Positions 36,426 through 45,623 of a DNA stretch of 64,000 bases are shown here, piece after piece; position 1 is the first letter of the stretch; every line of letters starts with the position of its first letter. Under the pieces are notes generated by a model. That model worked only from the letters and a program-made list of their open reading frames with translations, was not told where the DNA came from and made no database searches. The position numbers were made by a program, and so were the translations under genes. The stretch comes from an uncultured Bacteroidota bacterium (GTDB taxonomy: Bacteria; Bacteroidota; Bacteroidia; Flavobacteriales; Flavobacteriaceae): the NCBI GenBank assembly GCA_902520835.1, contig CABYPD010000002.1:1-64000 (forward strand). Reading direction: 5' to 3'.

Positions 36426-38460
36426 TCTCGTTTAAATGAAATTCATAAATTTTTTCTTGAGATCTAAATTTGCCTCTATTGTTATTTCTGTATTCGTTAT
36501 TTTTTAAAGAATTTACTAACCTTGCTTTGACATTGTCTTTCCAATATATATCAAAAATTTCATTTAGTTTTTTTGAAATATTCTTATCCAATATAGGACA
36601 TGTAACTTCTACTCTATTTTCTAGATTTCTGGTCATCCAATCAGCTGAAGAGATATAAGTCTTGGTCTTGCCTCCATTACAAAAAATAAAAAGTCTAGTA
36701 TGTTCTAGAAATTTGTCTACAACACTTATGACATCAATATTTGAGCTCATATTAGATTGATTAGGTATTAAGCAACAAATTCCTCTAATGATCATTTTAA
36801 TTTTAACACCATTAATACTTGCCCTGTAAAGTTCCTCAACCATAGAATAACTTGTTATATTATTAAGCTTTATATTAATAAAAGCTTCTTTTCCTTTTTT
36901 AGCATTAAGAATTTCATTTTCAATTAATTCAGTAAAATGAGTTTGAGTATTATATGGTGATAAAATAAGATGCTTAAACTTAAATTTCTTGTAATTAAAT
37001 TTGAAAAAATTAAACACCTTAGTTATATCATTTAAAATATCTTTATTTGCAGTAAATAAGGTGAAATCAGTATAGATTTTTGCAGTTGACTCATTAAAAT
37101 TACCCGTACTTATAAAGCCGTATTTTTTAATTTTTTTGTCAACTATTTTTTCAACAACACAAATTTTAGCATGAACTTTTAAACTTGGAATTCCAAAAAT
37201 TAACTTAACTCCTTCCTCCTGCATTAATTTAGCATAATCAATGTTAGCTGTTTCATCAAATCTAGCTTGCAGTTCTATTTGAACTATAACTTCTTTACCT
37301 CCTTTTGCTGCATTTATTAGAGTATTTGCAACACTTGAAAGCCTAGATAAACGATATATAGTTATAGAAATTTTTCTAACATCAGGATCAATTGAAGCTT
37401 CGGACAAAAAACTTAAAATATGATTAAAATTGTGATAGGGAGTATGTTGTAAAAAGTCTTTTTTATCCAAAGTTTCAAAAACACTTTTATTATTATTAAA
37501 ATCAACAATACTTAGAGGAATAATTTTTTTATAAGTTAATTTTGTTTTCAAATTTGGAAAATTCATATAATCTCGTCTGTTATGATATTTACCTCCAGGT
37601 ATTATGCTATCAGTATCAGAGTTGATATTCATTTTAGATAGTAAAAATTTAAGAGTCTCTGCATTAATTTCTTTATCATAAACAAACCTTACAGGTTCTC
37701 CTTTTAGTCTATCTTTAACACTTTGAGATATTTTTTCTAAATAACTCTTAGATATATCGTCATCAAAATCAAGTTCCGCATCTCTACTAAATTTTATCAT
37801 GTTAGCAGTAACTTCTAACGGATCAAATATTTTAAATAATTGATTTAGATTGTATCTTATCAAATCATCAATCATTAATATATTTTTCTTGTTTTTATCC
37901 TCTAAAACGATAAATCTGTTAATTTCTGTCGGTAGTTGAATAAGAGCATAATAAAGTTTTTTGTTTTTTGATTTTATACTAACAATTAAAAATGATGAAA
38001 AATCAGTTAATTGAGGAAAAGTATCATTTTCATTTAATAATACAATTTTAAGGTTAGGAAAAACATTATTTTGAAAAAAGTCATTTAAATATTGTAAGGA
38101 TTCTTGAGGAATATTTTTTTCATTTATGATATGTATATTTTCATTCTTTAGATCTTTTAGAATTGAGTTAAAAATAATTGTACTTTTTTCCTGTAAATTA
38201 ATTGCTCTAAGTGTTATTTTATTTAGTAGATCTCTTGCACTTTCACCTTTATAAAGTTTTTTTGCTTTTTGATTAGATAAAGCAATTCTTTTTACAGTTG
38301 CATACCTTATTTTATAAAACTCATCTAAATTATTTGAAAAAATTCCGATAAATCTTAATCTTTCAATTAATGGAACAGAAATATCTTGAGCCTCTTGTAA
38401 AACTCTTTCATTAAAATCTAACCAACTTAATTCTCTATTCTTGAAACTGTAAGTATTCAT
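36415..38460 (-). CDS. ppk1: Polyphosphate kinase 1
   Basis: Makes polyphosphate reversibly from ATP. 681 residues with the N-domain RELSWLDFNERVLQEA, head domain, and two PLD-like C domains: LKVHAKICVVEK carries the autophosphorylated His, and STGNFNESTAKIYTDFTLFT and SADWMTRNLENRVEV complete the site. Normal length. ATGA overlap with sixA and 11-base overlap with ppx. Confidence 0.97.
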   Translation of the reverse strand: MNTYSFKNRELSWLDFNERVLQEAQDISVPLIERLRFIGIFSNNLDEFYKIRYATVKRIALSNQKAKKLYKGESARDLLNKITLRAINLQEKSTIIFNSILKDLKNENIHIINEKNIPQESLQYLNDFFQNNVFPNLKIVLLNENDTFPQLTDFSSFLIVSIKSKNKKLYYALIQLPTEINRFIVLEDKNKKNILMIDDLIRYNLNQLFKIFDPLEVTANMIKFSRDAELDFDDDISKSYLEKISQSVKDRLKGEPVRFVYDKEINAETLKFLLSKMNINSDTDSIIPGGKYHNRRDYMNFPNLKTKLTYKKIIPLSIVDFNNNKSVFETLDKKDFLQHTPYHNFNHILSFLSEASIDPDVRKISITIYRLSRLSSVANTLINAAKGGKEVIVQIELQARFDETANIDYAKLMQEEGVKLIFGIPSLKVHAKICVVEKIVDKKIKKYGFISTGNFNESTAKIYTDFTLFTANKDILNDITKVFNFFKFNYKKFKFKHLILSPYNTQTHFTELIENEILNAKKGKEAFINIKLNNITSYSMVEELYRASINGVKIKMIIRGICCLIPNQSNMSSNIDVISVVDKFLEHTRLFIFCNGGKTKTYISSADWMTRNLENRVEVTCPILDKNISKKLNEIFDIYWKDNVKARLVNSLKNNEYRNNNRGKFRSQEKIYEFHLNEIEK

Positions 38461-38936
38461 CTAAAACTTTTTGGAAAATAATAACTGATGTCAGAATCAG
38501 AAATATCTTTCCATAAAGATACATTAAATTCAAAAATTAATATACCACAGGTTGGAACATGTAAATATTGATTTGTAAACTTTACTACTAAATTATTACA
38601 AGTATTATTATGAGTAAATATTAAAATACTTGAGTATGAATCATCAACATCTTTAATAAAATTTAAAACTTTATCTCCATGAAAATCATATAAATCATCT
38701 TCAATTGAAAAATTATTTTCTAGAAAGAGTTTGTTATTTTTGAAAAATTCAAAAGTTTGGATTGTTCTCTTGGCTTTACTTATGTAAATATGATCTAGGT
38801 TAAAATCTAATTTATTCAGGATACTAGACATTAGTTTAATGTCACTTTTACCTCTTTTAGAAATTGGCCGCTCTAAATCTGGTAAATCAAAACTCCAATC
38901 AGATTTTGCATGTCTAATTAGAATTAACTTTTTCAT
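38457..38936 (-). CDS. sixA: SixA-like histidine phosphatase
   Basis: A 159-residue branch-2 histidine phosphatase. LILIRHAKSDW gives the RHG-type motif (Arg8-His9), RPISKRG follows, and LIFTHNNTCNNL holds the second His. SixA enzymes dephosphorylate phosphohistidine in phosphotransfer proteins; others in the family have small-molecule substrates. It is tied by ATGA junctions to pdxH and ppk. Confidence 0.88.
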   Translation of the reverse strand: MKKLILIRHAKSDWSFDLPDLERPISKRGKSDIKLMSSILNKLDFNLDHIYISKAKRTIQTFEFFKNNKLFLENNFSIEDDLYDFHGDKVLNFIKDVDDSYSSILIFTHNNTCNNLVVKFTNQYLHVPTCGILIFEFNVSLWKDISDSDISYYFPKSFR

Positions 38937-39568
38937 GGACTAAGTCTCTTAAATAACCATGAATTATCATTTTTATAATAAAGAATTCTGTCGTGGAGTC
39001 TGTTTTTTCTTCCTTGCCAAAATTCAATATTAATGGGATTAATTATATATCCACCCCAATTTAAAGGCCTTAATATTTCAGTGTTATCTGACTTAAAAGA
39101 GTCAAATTTATTTTCTATGTAATCACGGTTTGGAATTTCAGAACTCTGATCAGAAATTATAGCTCCAATCTGACTGTCAATTGGTCTGGAATAAAAGTAC
39201 TTATCAGATTCTTCGTTACTTATCTTAGTACAAATCCCTTCAATTATAACTTGTCTTTCAAACGAAGGCCAAAAAAAGGAAATAGAGACGTTTGGATTAT
39301 TATTAATGTCAATTCCTTTTTTACTTTTATAATTGGTATAAAAAACAAAACCTTTCTTAGAAAATTTCTTAAGTAATACGACTCTATTTCTAGGTTTTTT
39401 TTCGTTATCTACAGTACTTAAAGTCATAGCATTAGGTTCAAGAACAGAATTTGATTTACATAATTCTTCAAACCAAATTTGAAATAACTTAATTGGTTCC
39501 TTTGGCAATTGTTGTTCAATCAAACTTAATTTATCATAACTAATTCTAAAATCAGACAAATCCTTCAT
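38933..39568 (-). CDS. pdxH: Pyridoxamine 5'-phosphate oxidase
   Basis: FMN-dependent last step of pyridoxal phosphate synthesis/salvage. 211 residues with RVVLLKKFSKKGFVFYTNY, SRPIDSQIGAIISDQSS and the C-terminal signature EFWQGRKNRLHDR. Normal length. It follows rnz by 15 bases. Confidence 0.96.
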   Translation of the reverse strand: MKDLSDFRISYDKLSLIEQQLPKEPIKLFQIWFEELCKSNSVLEPNAMTLSTVDNEKKPRNRVVLLKKFSKKGFVFYTNYKSKKGIDINNNPNVSISFFWPSFERQVIIEGICTKISNEESDKYFYSRPIDSQIGAIISDQSSEIPNRDYIENKFDSFKSDNTEILRPLNWGGYIINPINIEFWQGRKNRLHDRILYYKNDNSWLFKRLSP

Positions 39569-39583
39569 GTTGTAAAAATATAA

Positions 39584-40354
39584 CTAAAAATTATATTTCT
39601 GACCTTGTTCTGCTATATGAGAGTTTTGAAAAATTTCTGATGCTTCAATCTTAAAGTTTTCTAAATTCTTATAACGAGTAGAAAAATGTCCCATAAGAAG
39701 CATTTTAACGTTGGCTTCCTTTGCAATTTTAGCAGCATCAACTGAGGTTGAATGTTTTGTTTTACTGGCAAGTAGTTTATGTTGTTTCAAAAAAGTTGCT
39801 TCGTGATAAAGCAAATCAATATTTTTAATTTTCTCTACAATATTAGGATTATATGCTGTGTCTGAACAGTAGGCATATTTAAATATTTTATCATTTAGAG
39901 TAATTGAAAATTTAAATGCATTACAAGAGATTCGATGGTCTAGTTTAAAAGTTTCAACTTTTAAATGATTTTCTGAGTAAATTTCATCTTCTTCCTTGTC
40001 AATTTCTTTGATTTTTAAGTCAAAGCTAGTCCAAGATTTACCATGTTTAAACATGGTAGTCAAAATTTCTTTAATTCCTATGGGACCAAATAAATTAAGT
40101 GGTTTTGTTCTACCTTTTCTATTCATTGTAGTAATTAGTCCAGGTAAACCAAAATAATGATCACCATGTAAATGTGAAATAAATATGTTATTAATAGAGC
40201 TTAATTTAATTTGATGTTTATTAATTAAGGCTTGTGTAACTTCACCACAATCTATCAAATAAGTTTGATTTTTATGAAAAAGCACCTGACTTGATTGATA
40301 CTTATTCAACGTCATACTTGCTGAATAACATCCTAAAATCTGAATATAACCCAT
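39584..40354 (-). CDS. rnz: Ribonuclease Z, shortened
   Basis: Metallo-beta-lactamase nuclease that matures tRNA 3-prime ends; relevant since the tRNAs here lack encoded CCA. SHLHGDHYFG is the metal motif, with DHRIS, CSDT, HEATF and GHFSTRY completing the site. At 256 residues it is about 45 short of usual flavobacterial RNase Z; the loss maps between the DHRIS and CSDT segments. The usual LGTxSATP start reads LGCYSASM. It abuts the 97-residue gene. Confidence 0.9.
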   Translation of the reverse strand: MGYIQILGCYSASMTLNKYQSSQVLFHKNQTYLIDCGEVTQALINKHQIKLSSINNIFISHLHGDHYFGLPGLITTMNRKGRTKPLNLFGPIGIKEILTTMFKHGKSWTSFDLKIKEIDKEEDEIYSENHLKVETFKLDHRISCNAFKFSITLNDKIFKYAYCSDTAYNPNIVEKIKNIDLLYHEATFLKQHKLLASKTKHSTSVDAAKIAKEANVKMLLMGHFSTRYKNLENFKIEASEIFQNSHIAEQGQKYNF

Positions 40355-40648
40355 TTAGATATTTAAAGATCTTTCAATTTCTTCAATTTCAATAATATCC
40401 AATGCTTCCTGCAATGTTGGAGTTATATTATTGAAATTATCTAAAGTTAAGTTTTTAGAAATTAAAACTATAGATTTTTTATTTGTAGAATTATTTTTTT
40501 GTATTTCTTTTAAAAAAATATGATTATGATCATAATCAGTTTCAAATTGAATAATACAGTTATTATCATAATTTAAATCGAAAAAATCTTTAAGATCTTG
40601 TAGTTTGGTATTTTTTTGAATTAAAAAAAAAACTTGAGATTTATTCAT
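40355..40648 (-). CDS. Small conserved protein upstream of rnz
   Basis: A 97-residue soluble protein without signal or membrane helix. It has alternating strands and helices (FFLIQKN, SIVLISKNLTL) and ends TPTLQEALDIIEIEEIERSL, a tail I associate with small proteins encoded before rnz in Flavobacteriia, often labelled ribonuclease Z by transfer. It is too small to be a nuclease. Coupled to pyrB (ATGA) and abutting rnz; a STAS-like or partner-protein role is possible but unproven. Confidence 0.78.
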   Translation of the reverse strand: MNKSQVFFLIQKNTKLQDLKDFFDLNYDNNCIIQFETDYDHNHIFLKEIQKNNSTNKKSIVLISKNLTLDNFNNITPTLQEALDIIEIEEIERSLNI

Positions 40649-41571
40649 AATCTAGAAGCTAATAGATACATAACTGCCATTCTTATTGCTACTCCATTTT
40701 CAACCTGATCTAAAATAACTGTTTTACCTGAATCTATAACATCACTTGATAGCTCAACACCCCTGTTAATTGGTCCAGGATGAGTAATAATTATCTCTTT
40801 TTTTAATTTTAAGAGCTTTTTCTTATTTAATCCAAACACTTTAGCATATTCTCTTGTAGATGGAAAATAACTTTGATTCATTCTTTCATTCTGAATCCTT
40901 AACATACTTGCAACATCACACCAATTTAATGCCAACTCAAAACTTGGCTCAAAATCAACACCAAGCTTGTTAATGTATTTTGGAATTAAACTTTTTGGGC
41001 CACAAACTTTTACTTCAGCACCTAATTTTTTGAATGCAAAAATATTTGATAAAGCTACTCTTGAATGTAGAATATCACCAACAATTACAATTTTTTTACC
41101 ATTCAAATCACCAAGACTTTCAACTAGTGTAAATGAATCTAATAAAGCCTGAGTAGGATGCTCGTGACATCCATCACCAGCATTAACAATGCAAGAATCT
41201 ATATTATTTGCTAAAAAAACACTAGCTCCAGGACTAGGGTGTCTCATAACTACCATATCAACTTTCATTGATAAGATATTATTTACTGTATCTTCTAAAG
41301 TCTCACCTTTACTTATTGAAGAAGAAGATGATGAAAAATTTACTACATCAGCACTCAGTCTTTTTTGTGCTAATTCAAAAGATATTTTTGTTCTTGTACT
41401 ATTTTCAAAAAATAAATTAGCAATTGTTATGTCTCTTAAACTTGGTACCTTTTTTATTTTTCTATTTATAACCTCCTTAAAATTTCTTGCTGTTTCAAAA
41501 ATCAAGTAAATATCATCTTCATTCAGATATTTTATACCAAGTAGGTTTGAAACAGATAACTTATTTGCCAT
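40645..41571 (-). CDS. pyrB: Aspartate carbamoyltransferase, catalytic chain
   Basis: Commits carbamoyl phosphate to pyrimidine synthesis. 308 residues with the carbamoyl phosphate loop ENSTRTKISFE, the HPTQALLD segment, VGDILHSRVA and ITHPGPINRGVE. No regulatory chain PyrI is visible. It overlaps pyrR by 11 bases, consistent with PyrR-linked control. Confidence 0.97.
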   Translation of the reverse strand: MANKLSVSNLLGIKYLNEDDIYLIFETARNFKEVINRKIKKVPSLRDITIANLFFENSTRTKISFELAQKRLSADVVNFSSSSSSISKGETLEDTVNNILSMKVDMVVMRHPSPGASVFLANNIDSCIVNAGDGCHEHPTQALLDSFTLVESLGDLNGKKIVIVGDILHSRVALSNIFAFKKLGAEVKVCGPKSLIPKYINKLGVDFEPSFELALNWCDVASMLRIQNERMNQSYFPSTREYAKVFGLNKKKLLKLKKEIIITHPGPINRGVELSSDVIDSGKTVILDQVENGVAIRMAVMYLLASRL

Positions 41572-42118
41572 TCTTTATATATAAATAAACAGAATCTTCT
41601 CCATCAATTTCCTTCCATTTTACAGTAACTCTTTGGTTATTAATAGCATCTACTTGACAACCACAGTAATCAGGTTGAATAGGTAAATGTCTAGAAAATC
41701 TTCTATCAATTAAAGTTAATAATTCAACTCTGGCTGGTCTTCCAAATGATTGAAGGGCAGATAAGGCAGCTGTTACGCTTCTTCCAGTATAAAGTACATC
41801 ATCAATCAAAACAACTGTCTTGTTTTCAATACTGAAATCAATAGACGTTTTATTAGCGTTTAAAACTTTATTTTCTCTACCAAAGTCATCTCTAAAAAAA
41901 GTAATATCTAAAAAACCTAATTTAATATCCTTAATCTCATGACTTGATTCTAACAAATATTTGATTTTTTTTGAAAGAATTTTTCCTCTAGGTTGAATAC
42001 CAATTAAAACAGTATTTGAAAAGTCATTGTGATTTTCAAATAATTGACTAGCTAACCGGTTTAAAATTAAGGAAAGTTTTGAGGCGTCTAAGATTTTTTT
42101 GTTTAAGTCTACGCTCAT
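41561..42118 (-). CDS. pyrR: PyrR regulator / uracil phosphoribosyltransferase
   Basis: 185-residue PRTase-fold protein with the PRPP loop VVLIDDVLYTGRSVTAAL and RGKILSKKI. PyrR proteins bind pyr leader RNA in Firmicutes and may have UPRTase activity; RNA control in Bacteroidota is not established. ATG at 42118 is chosen over TTG three bases earlier. TAGATTTG ends 7 bases before it, leaving almost no leader for an attenuator, which argues against classic RNA attenuation here. First gene of the eight-gene operon ending at ppx. Confidence 0.93.
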   Translation of the reverse strand: MSVDLNKKILDASKLSLILNRLASQLFENHNDFSNTVLIGIQPRGKILSKKIKYLLESSHEIKDIKLGFLDITFFRDDFGRENKVLNANKTSIDFSIENKTVVLIDDVLYTGRSVTAALSALQSFGRPARVELLTLIDRRFSRHLPIQPDYCGCQVDAINNQRVTVKWKEIDGEDSVYLYIKNGK

Positions 42119-42125
42119 CAAAGCG

Positions 42126-42133
42126 CAAATCTA
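42126..42133 (-). promoter_or_regulatory. -7 element of the pyrR operon
   Basis: TAGATTTG on the minus strand, exact TAnnTTTG, 7 bases before the pyrR ATG. The best TTTG upstream is at a 16-base spacing, shorter than usual. Confidence 0.4.
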
Positions 42134-42158
42134 ACAAAAAATTACAAATCAAAAAAAA

Positions 42159-43406
42159 TTATACTTTGATTCTTTCAGACAACTTCTTATAAGTTCCGTT
42201 ATTAAGTTTGTCTCTAATAGCAGTAAAAGCAGCTAAGGTTTCATTAATATCTTCAGAATTATGAGTTGAAGTAGGTATAAGCCTAAGTAGAATTAATCCT
42301 TTAGGAATAACTGGGTAAACAACTATAGAACAAAAAATATTATACTTTTCTCTTAAGTCTTTAACTAGAACCATTGCTTCAGGGACATCTCCTTTTAAAA
42401 AAACAGGTGTTACACAACTTTGAGTGCTTCCAATATCAAAACCTCTTTCAACTAAGCCATTTTGAAGCATTTTTACATTTTTCCACAGATTTTCTCTTAG
42501 TTGTGGAGTGTTTTTTAGCAATTCTAATCTTTTAAGCGCTCCAGCAACTAATTGCATTTGTAAAGATTTTGCAAACATTTGAGATCTCATATTATATTTA
42601 AGATACTTTATAACTTCGCTTGAACCGGCAACAAAAGCACCTGTAGAAGCCATTGATTTTGCAAATGTTGAAAAATACACATCAATTTCATCTTGGACAC
42701 CTTGTTCTTCACCAGCTCCAGCACCAGTTTTTCCAAGAGTTCCAAAACCATGTGCATCATCAACTAAAAGCCTAAAGTCATATTTTTCTTTAAGTTTTAC
42801 AATTTCTTTGATTTTTCCTTGTTCACCTCTCATTCCAAAAACACCTTCAGAAATTACTAAGATTCCACCACCAGTTTTTTCAACGATATTTTGAGCTCTA
42901 ACTAAGTTTTTTTCAAGACTTTCTATATCATTATGTTGAAATGTAAATCTTTTACCAACATGTAATCGAACTCCATCTACAATACAAGCATGGGAATCAA
43001 TATCATATACGATGACATCGTTTTTAGAGACTAAAGTGTCAACTATTGATAAAATTCCTTGATATCCAAAATTTAATACGTAAGCAGCATCTTTACTAAC
43101 AAATTCAGCAAGTTGCTTTTCAAGTGTTTCATGCAAATCTGTATGTCCTGACATCATTCTGGCACCCATTGGATATGCTGAGCCATACTCTTTACCAGCT
43201 TCTGCATCAACTTTTCTTACTTCAGGATGATTAGATAAACCTAGATAATCATTGACACTCCAAGTGATAACTTCTTTTCCATTAAATTTCATTCTGTTAG
43301 AAATCTGTCCCTCAAGTTTTGGAAAAACAAAATAACCTTCAGCAACTGAAGCCCATTTTCCAAGAGGACCCATGTTTTTTAAAAATTTTTCAAATAAATC
43401 TGCCAT
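42159..43406 (-). CDS. Alpha-oxoamine synthase, probable cysteate acyltransferase of capnine synthesis
   Basis: A 415-residue PLP enzyme of the AOS family (serine palmitoyltransferase, KBL, BioF). SVNDYLGLSNHP, GSAYPMGARMMSGHTDLHE, VDDAHGFGTLG and the PLP-lysine stretch STFAKSMASTGAF are clear. AOS enzymes condense an amino acid with an acyl thioester. It overlaps by one base a cysteine-synthase-like gene able to supply cysteate; that pairing fits the sulfonolipid pathway known from Flavobacterium and Chryseobacterium. Serine palmitoyltransferase is the main alternative. Confidence 0.85.
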   Translation of the reverse strand: MADLFEKFLKNMGPLGKWASVAEGYFVFPKLEGQISNRMKFNGKEVITWSVNDYLGLSNHPEVRKVDAEAGKEYGSAYPMGARMMSGHTDLHETLEKQLAEFVSKDAAYVLNFGYQGILSIVDTLVSKNDVIVYDIDSHACIVDGVRLHVGKRFTFQHNDIESLEKNLVRAQNIVEKTGGGILVISEGVFGMRGEQGKIKEIVKLKEKYDFRLLVDDAHGFGTLGKTGAGAGEEQGVQDEIDVYFSTFAKSMASTGAFVAGSSEVIKYLKYNMRSQMFAKSLQMQLVAGALKRLELLKNTPQLRENLWKNVKMLQNGLVERGFDIGSTQSCVTPVFLKGDVPEAMVLVKDLREKYNIFCSIVVYPVIPKGLILLRLIPTSTHNSEDINETLAAFTAIRDKLNNGTYKKLSERIKV

Positions 43407-44446
43407 TATCTTATAAATTCAATTTGTGATTCTTGCTCATCTTTAGCTTTTATAGAAAATCCTTGATTTTTCATCCACTCATCACTGTATATTTTGCTCA
43501 TATATCTTGATCCATGATCACAAAAAACAGTTACTATAATACTGTTTTCTTCAAAAATATTTAATTTATTTAATTGTTTAATAGCTTGCATGCATGCACC
43601 TGAGGTGTATCCTACAAATATACCTTCCTTTTCAGCAATTTTTCTTGAATAAATAGCACTTTCTTCATCAGTAACTTTTTCGTAGTGGTCAATAACTTTA
43701 AAATCTGTTGAAGTTGGAATAAGATTTTTTCCTAATCCCTCAATTCTGTAAGGATATATTTCATTTTCATCAAACTCACCAGTTTCATGAAATTTTTTCA
43801 GAACTGATCCGTAAGCATCAACTCCTATAATTTTAATTTTTGAATTTTTTTCTTTTAGAAACCTTCCTATTCCAGAGATCGTACCACCAGTTCCACTACT
43901 AGCTATTAAATGAGTAATTTTTCCAGACGTTTGTTCCCATATTTCTGGACCAGTTGTGGAATAGTGAGCATCAATATTTAGTTCATTAAAATATTGATTA
44001 ATATAGATCGAATCTTTAATTTCTTCATTTAATCTTTTGGCAACTTGATAATATGATCTTTTATCATCAGCAGGAACATTTGCTGGACAAACATATACCT
44101 TTGCACCCATAGATTTTAACATATCAATTTTATCTGTCGATGATTTTGAAGAAACTGCAACGATACATTTATATCCTTTGACCATAGAAACCATAGACAA
44201 ACTGAAACCAGTATTTCCAGAGGTTGTCTCAATGATTGTTGTATTTTTATCAATTAAACCTTTCTTTTCTGCTGACTCAATTATATGTAGCGCAATTCTA
44301 TCTTTGTTTGAATGACCTGGATTAAATGCTTCATATTTAGCATAATATGAACCTTTAAAATCTTTGACAATTCTATTTAATCTAATTAATGGTGTATTAC
44401 CAATTAATGAAAGGATATTTTTGTGAGCATCTATTTTATTTTTCAT
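43406..44446 (-). CDS. Cysteine-synthase-like PLP enzyme, probable cysteate synthase
   Basis: A 346-residue beta-family PLP enzyme. The motif around the PLP lysine is GHSNKDRIA rather than the SVKDR of CysK, the substrate loop is TTSGNTGFS, and the phosphate-binding loop is [10 protein letters not shown]. The C-terminal extension past the catalytic core is longer than in CysK. These differences, and direct coupling to the AOS gene, support a role in making L-cysteate from O-phosphoserine and sulfite for capnine. An ordinary cysteine or cystathionine synthase cannot be excluded. Confidence 0.85.
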   Translation of the reverse strand: MKNKIDAHKNILSLIGNTPLIRLNRIVKDFKGSYYAKYEAFNPGHSNKDRIALHIIESAEKKGLIDKNTTIIETTSGNTGFSLSMVSMVKGYKCIVAVSSKSSTDKIDMLKSMGAKVYVCPANVPADDKRSYYQVAKRLNEEIKDSIYINQYFNELNIDAHYSTTGPEIWEQTSGKITHLIASSGTGGTISGIGRFLKEKNSKIKIIGVDAYGSVLKKFHETGEFDENEIYPYRIEGLGKNLIPTSTDFKVIDHYEKVTDEESAIYSRKIAEKEGIFVGYTSGACMQAIKQLNKLNIFEENSIIVTVFCDHGSRYMSKIYSDEWMKNQGFSIKAKDEQESQIEFIR

Positions 44447-44505
44447 GCACCATTTTGAACATCACTGCGCAAAAATACATCAAATTATTGTTTTTGATGA
44501 ATTTT

Positions 44506-45537
44506 TTAAAAATTGTAATGAATTTTATCTATAGATTCAAGAAAATATTCATGCTGTTCCTGATTATAGTCTAGGTGAGTCACTACTCTTAATTTATTAT
44601 CACCCATACTTATAATTTCTATTCCTTTCTCTGATAATTTATTTTGAAAAATGGAGGAGGAAAATTTATCATCTAATTCAAAAATTACAATATTAGTTTC
44701 TACAGGTTCTACTTTTTTTATGTAATCTAGTTTACTTAAAACATCACCAATTTCTTTAGCTTTAAGATGATCATCTTTAAGCCGATTAATGTTATTATCT
44801 AAGGCATAAATTCCGCAGGCTGCAAGAAATCCTGATTGTCTCATTCCACCGCCGAGAATTTTTCTGATTTTCAAGGCATTTTCAAAATATTTAGATGAAG
44901 TAAGAAGAAGTGATCCTACTGGACACCCCAATCCTTTAGAAAGACAAACAGAAATTGTATCAAAGAGTTTTCCATATTCTTTAAAATTAGTTTTGTTCTT
45001 AACAAAAGCATTCCAAATTCTTGCACCATCTAAATGAAAAAACAGGTTGTTTTCATCACAAATTTTCTTAATTTTTTTCAACTCGATAATATCCCAGCAT
45101 GCTCCGCCACCTTTATTAGTTGTATTCTCAATACAAACCAAGCTAGTTTTAGGGCTATGGTAGAAATCTGGAGGATTTATAGATTTCACAACATCTTCAA
45201 CATTAAATAATCCTCTATTACCCTCTATCAACTTACAAGAAACACTAGAATTAAAGCTTACTCCCCCACCCTCATAATTATAAACATGAGCATATTTACT
45301 GCAAATCAGCTGATCTCCAGGATTGGTTAAAATTTTTATTGCTGTCTGATTTGTCATAGTTCCGGATGGAAAAAATAGTGCTTTTTCCATACCAAAAAGA
45401 TTTGCAACCTTCTCCTCTAATTCATTTACAGTGGGGTCTTCTTTAAAAACATCATCACCAACAGGAGCATTAAACATAGCTTCCATCATACCTTTTGTTG
45501 GCTTTGTAACGGTATCACTTATTAAATTCACATTCAT
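44506..45537 (-). CDS. ltaE: Low-specificity L-threonine aldolase
   Basis: A 343-residue PLP enzyme splitting threonine to glycine and acetaldehyde. SDTVTKPTKGMMEAM, GDDVFKEDPTV, FFPSGTMTNQTA, HLDGARIWNA and the lysine site SVCLSKGLGCPVGS match the family. Transcribed alone; a perfect 12-base palindrome lies 5 bases before the start. Confidence 0.95.
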   Translation of the reverse strand: MNVNLISDTVTKPTKGMMEAMFNAPVGDDVFKEDPTVNELEEKVANLFGMEKALFFPSGTMTNQTAIKILTNPGDQLICSKYAHVYNYEGGGVSFNSSVSCKLIEGNRGLFNVEDVVKSINPPDFYHSPKTSLVCIENTTNKGGGACWDIIELKKIKKICDENNLFFHLDGARIWNAFVKNKTNFKEYGKLFDTISVCLSKGLGCPVGSLLLTSSKYFENALKIRKILGGGMRQSGFLAACGIYALDNNINRLKDDHLKAKEIGDVLSKLDYIKKVEPVETNIVIFELDDKFSSSIFQNKLSEKGIEIISMGDNKLRVVTHLDYNQEQHEYFLESIDKIHYNF

Positions 45538-45542
45538 TATTG

Positions 45543-45554
45543 AATAACGTTATT
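45543..45554. promoter_or_regulatory. Palindrome before ltaE
   Basis: AATAACGTTATT is a perfect 12-base palindrome in the ltaE/prfB divergent gap, adjacent to the ltaE start. Candidate operator; A+T richness makes chance possible. Confidence 0.3.
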
Positions 45555-45608
45555 AATCTAGTTATGTTAAATATAGTTTATGATTAATATTAAAACAATT
45601 AATTTATT

Positions 45609-45616
45609 TAATTTTG
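45609..45616 (+). promoter_or_regulatory. -7 element of prfB
   Basis: TAATTTTG, exact TAnnTTTG, ends 7 bases before the TTG start of prfB. No clear -33 element. Confidence 0.42.
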
Positions 45617-45623
45617 GTATGTA

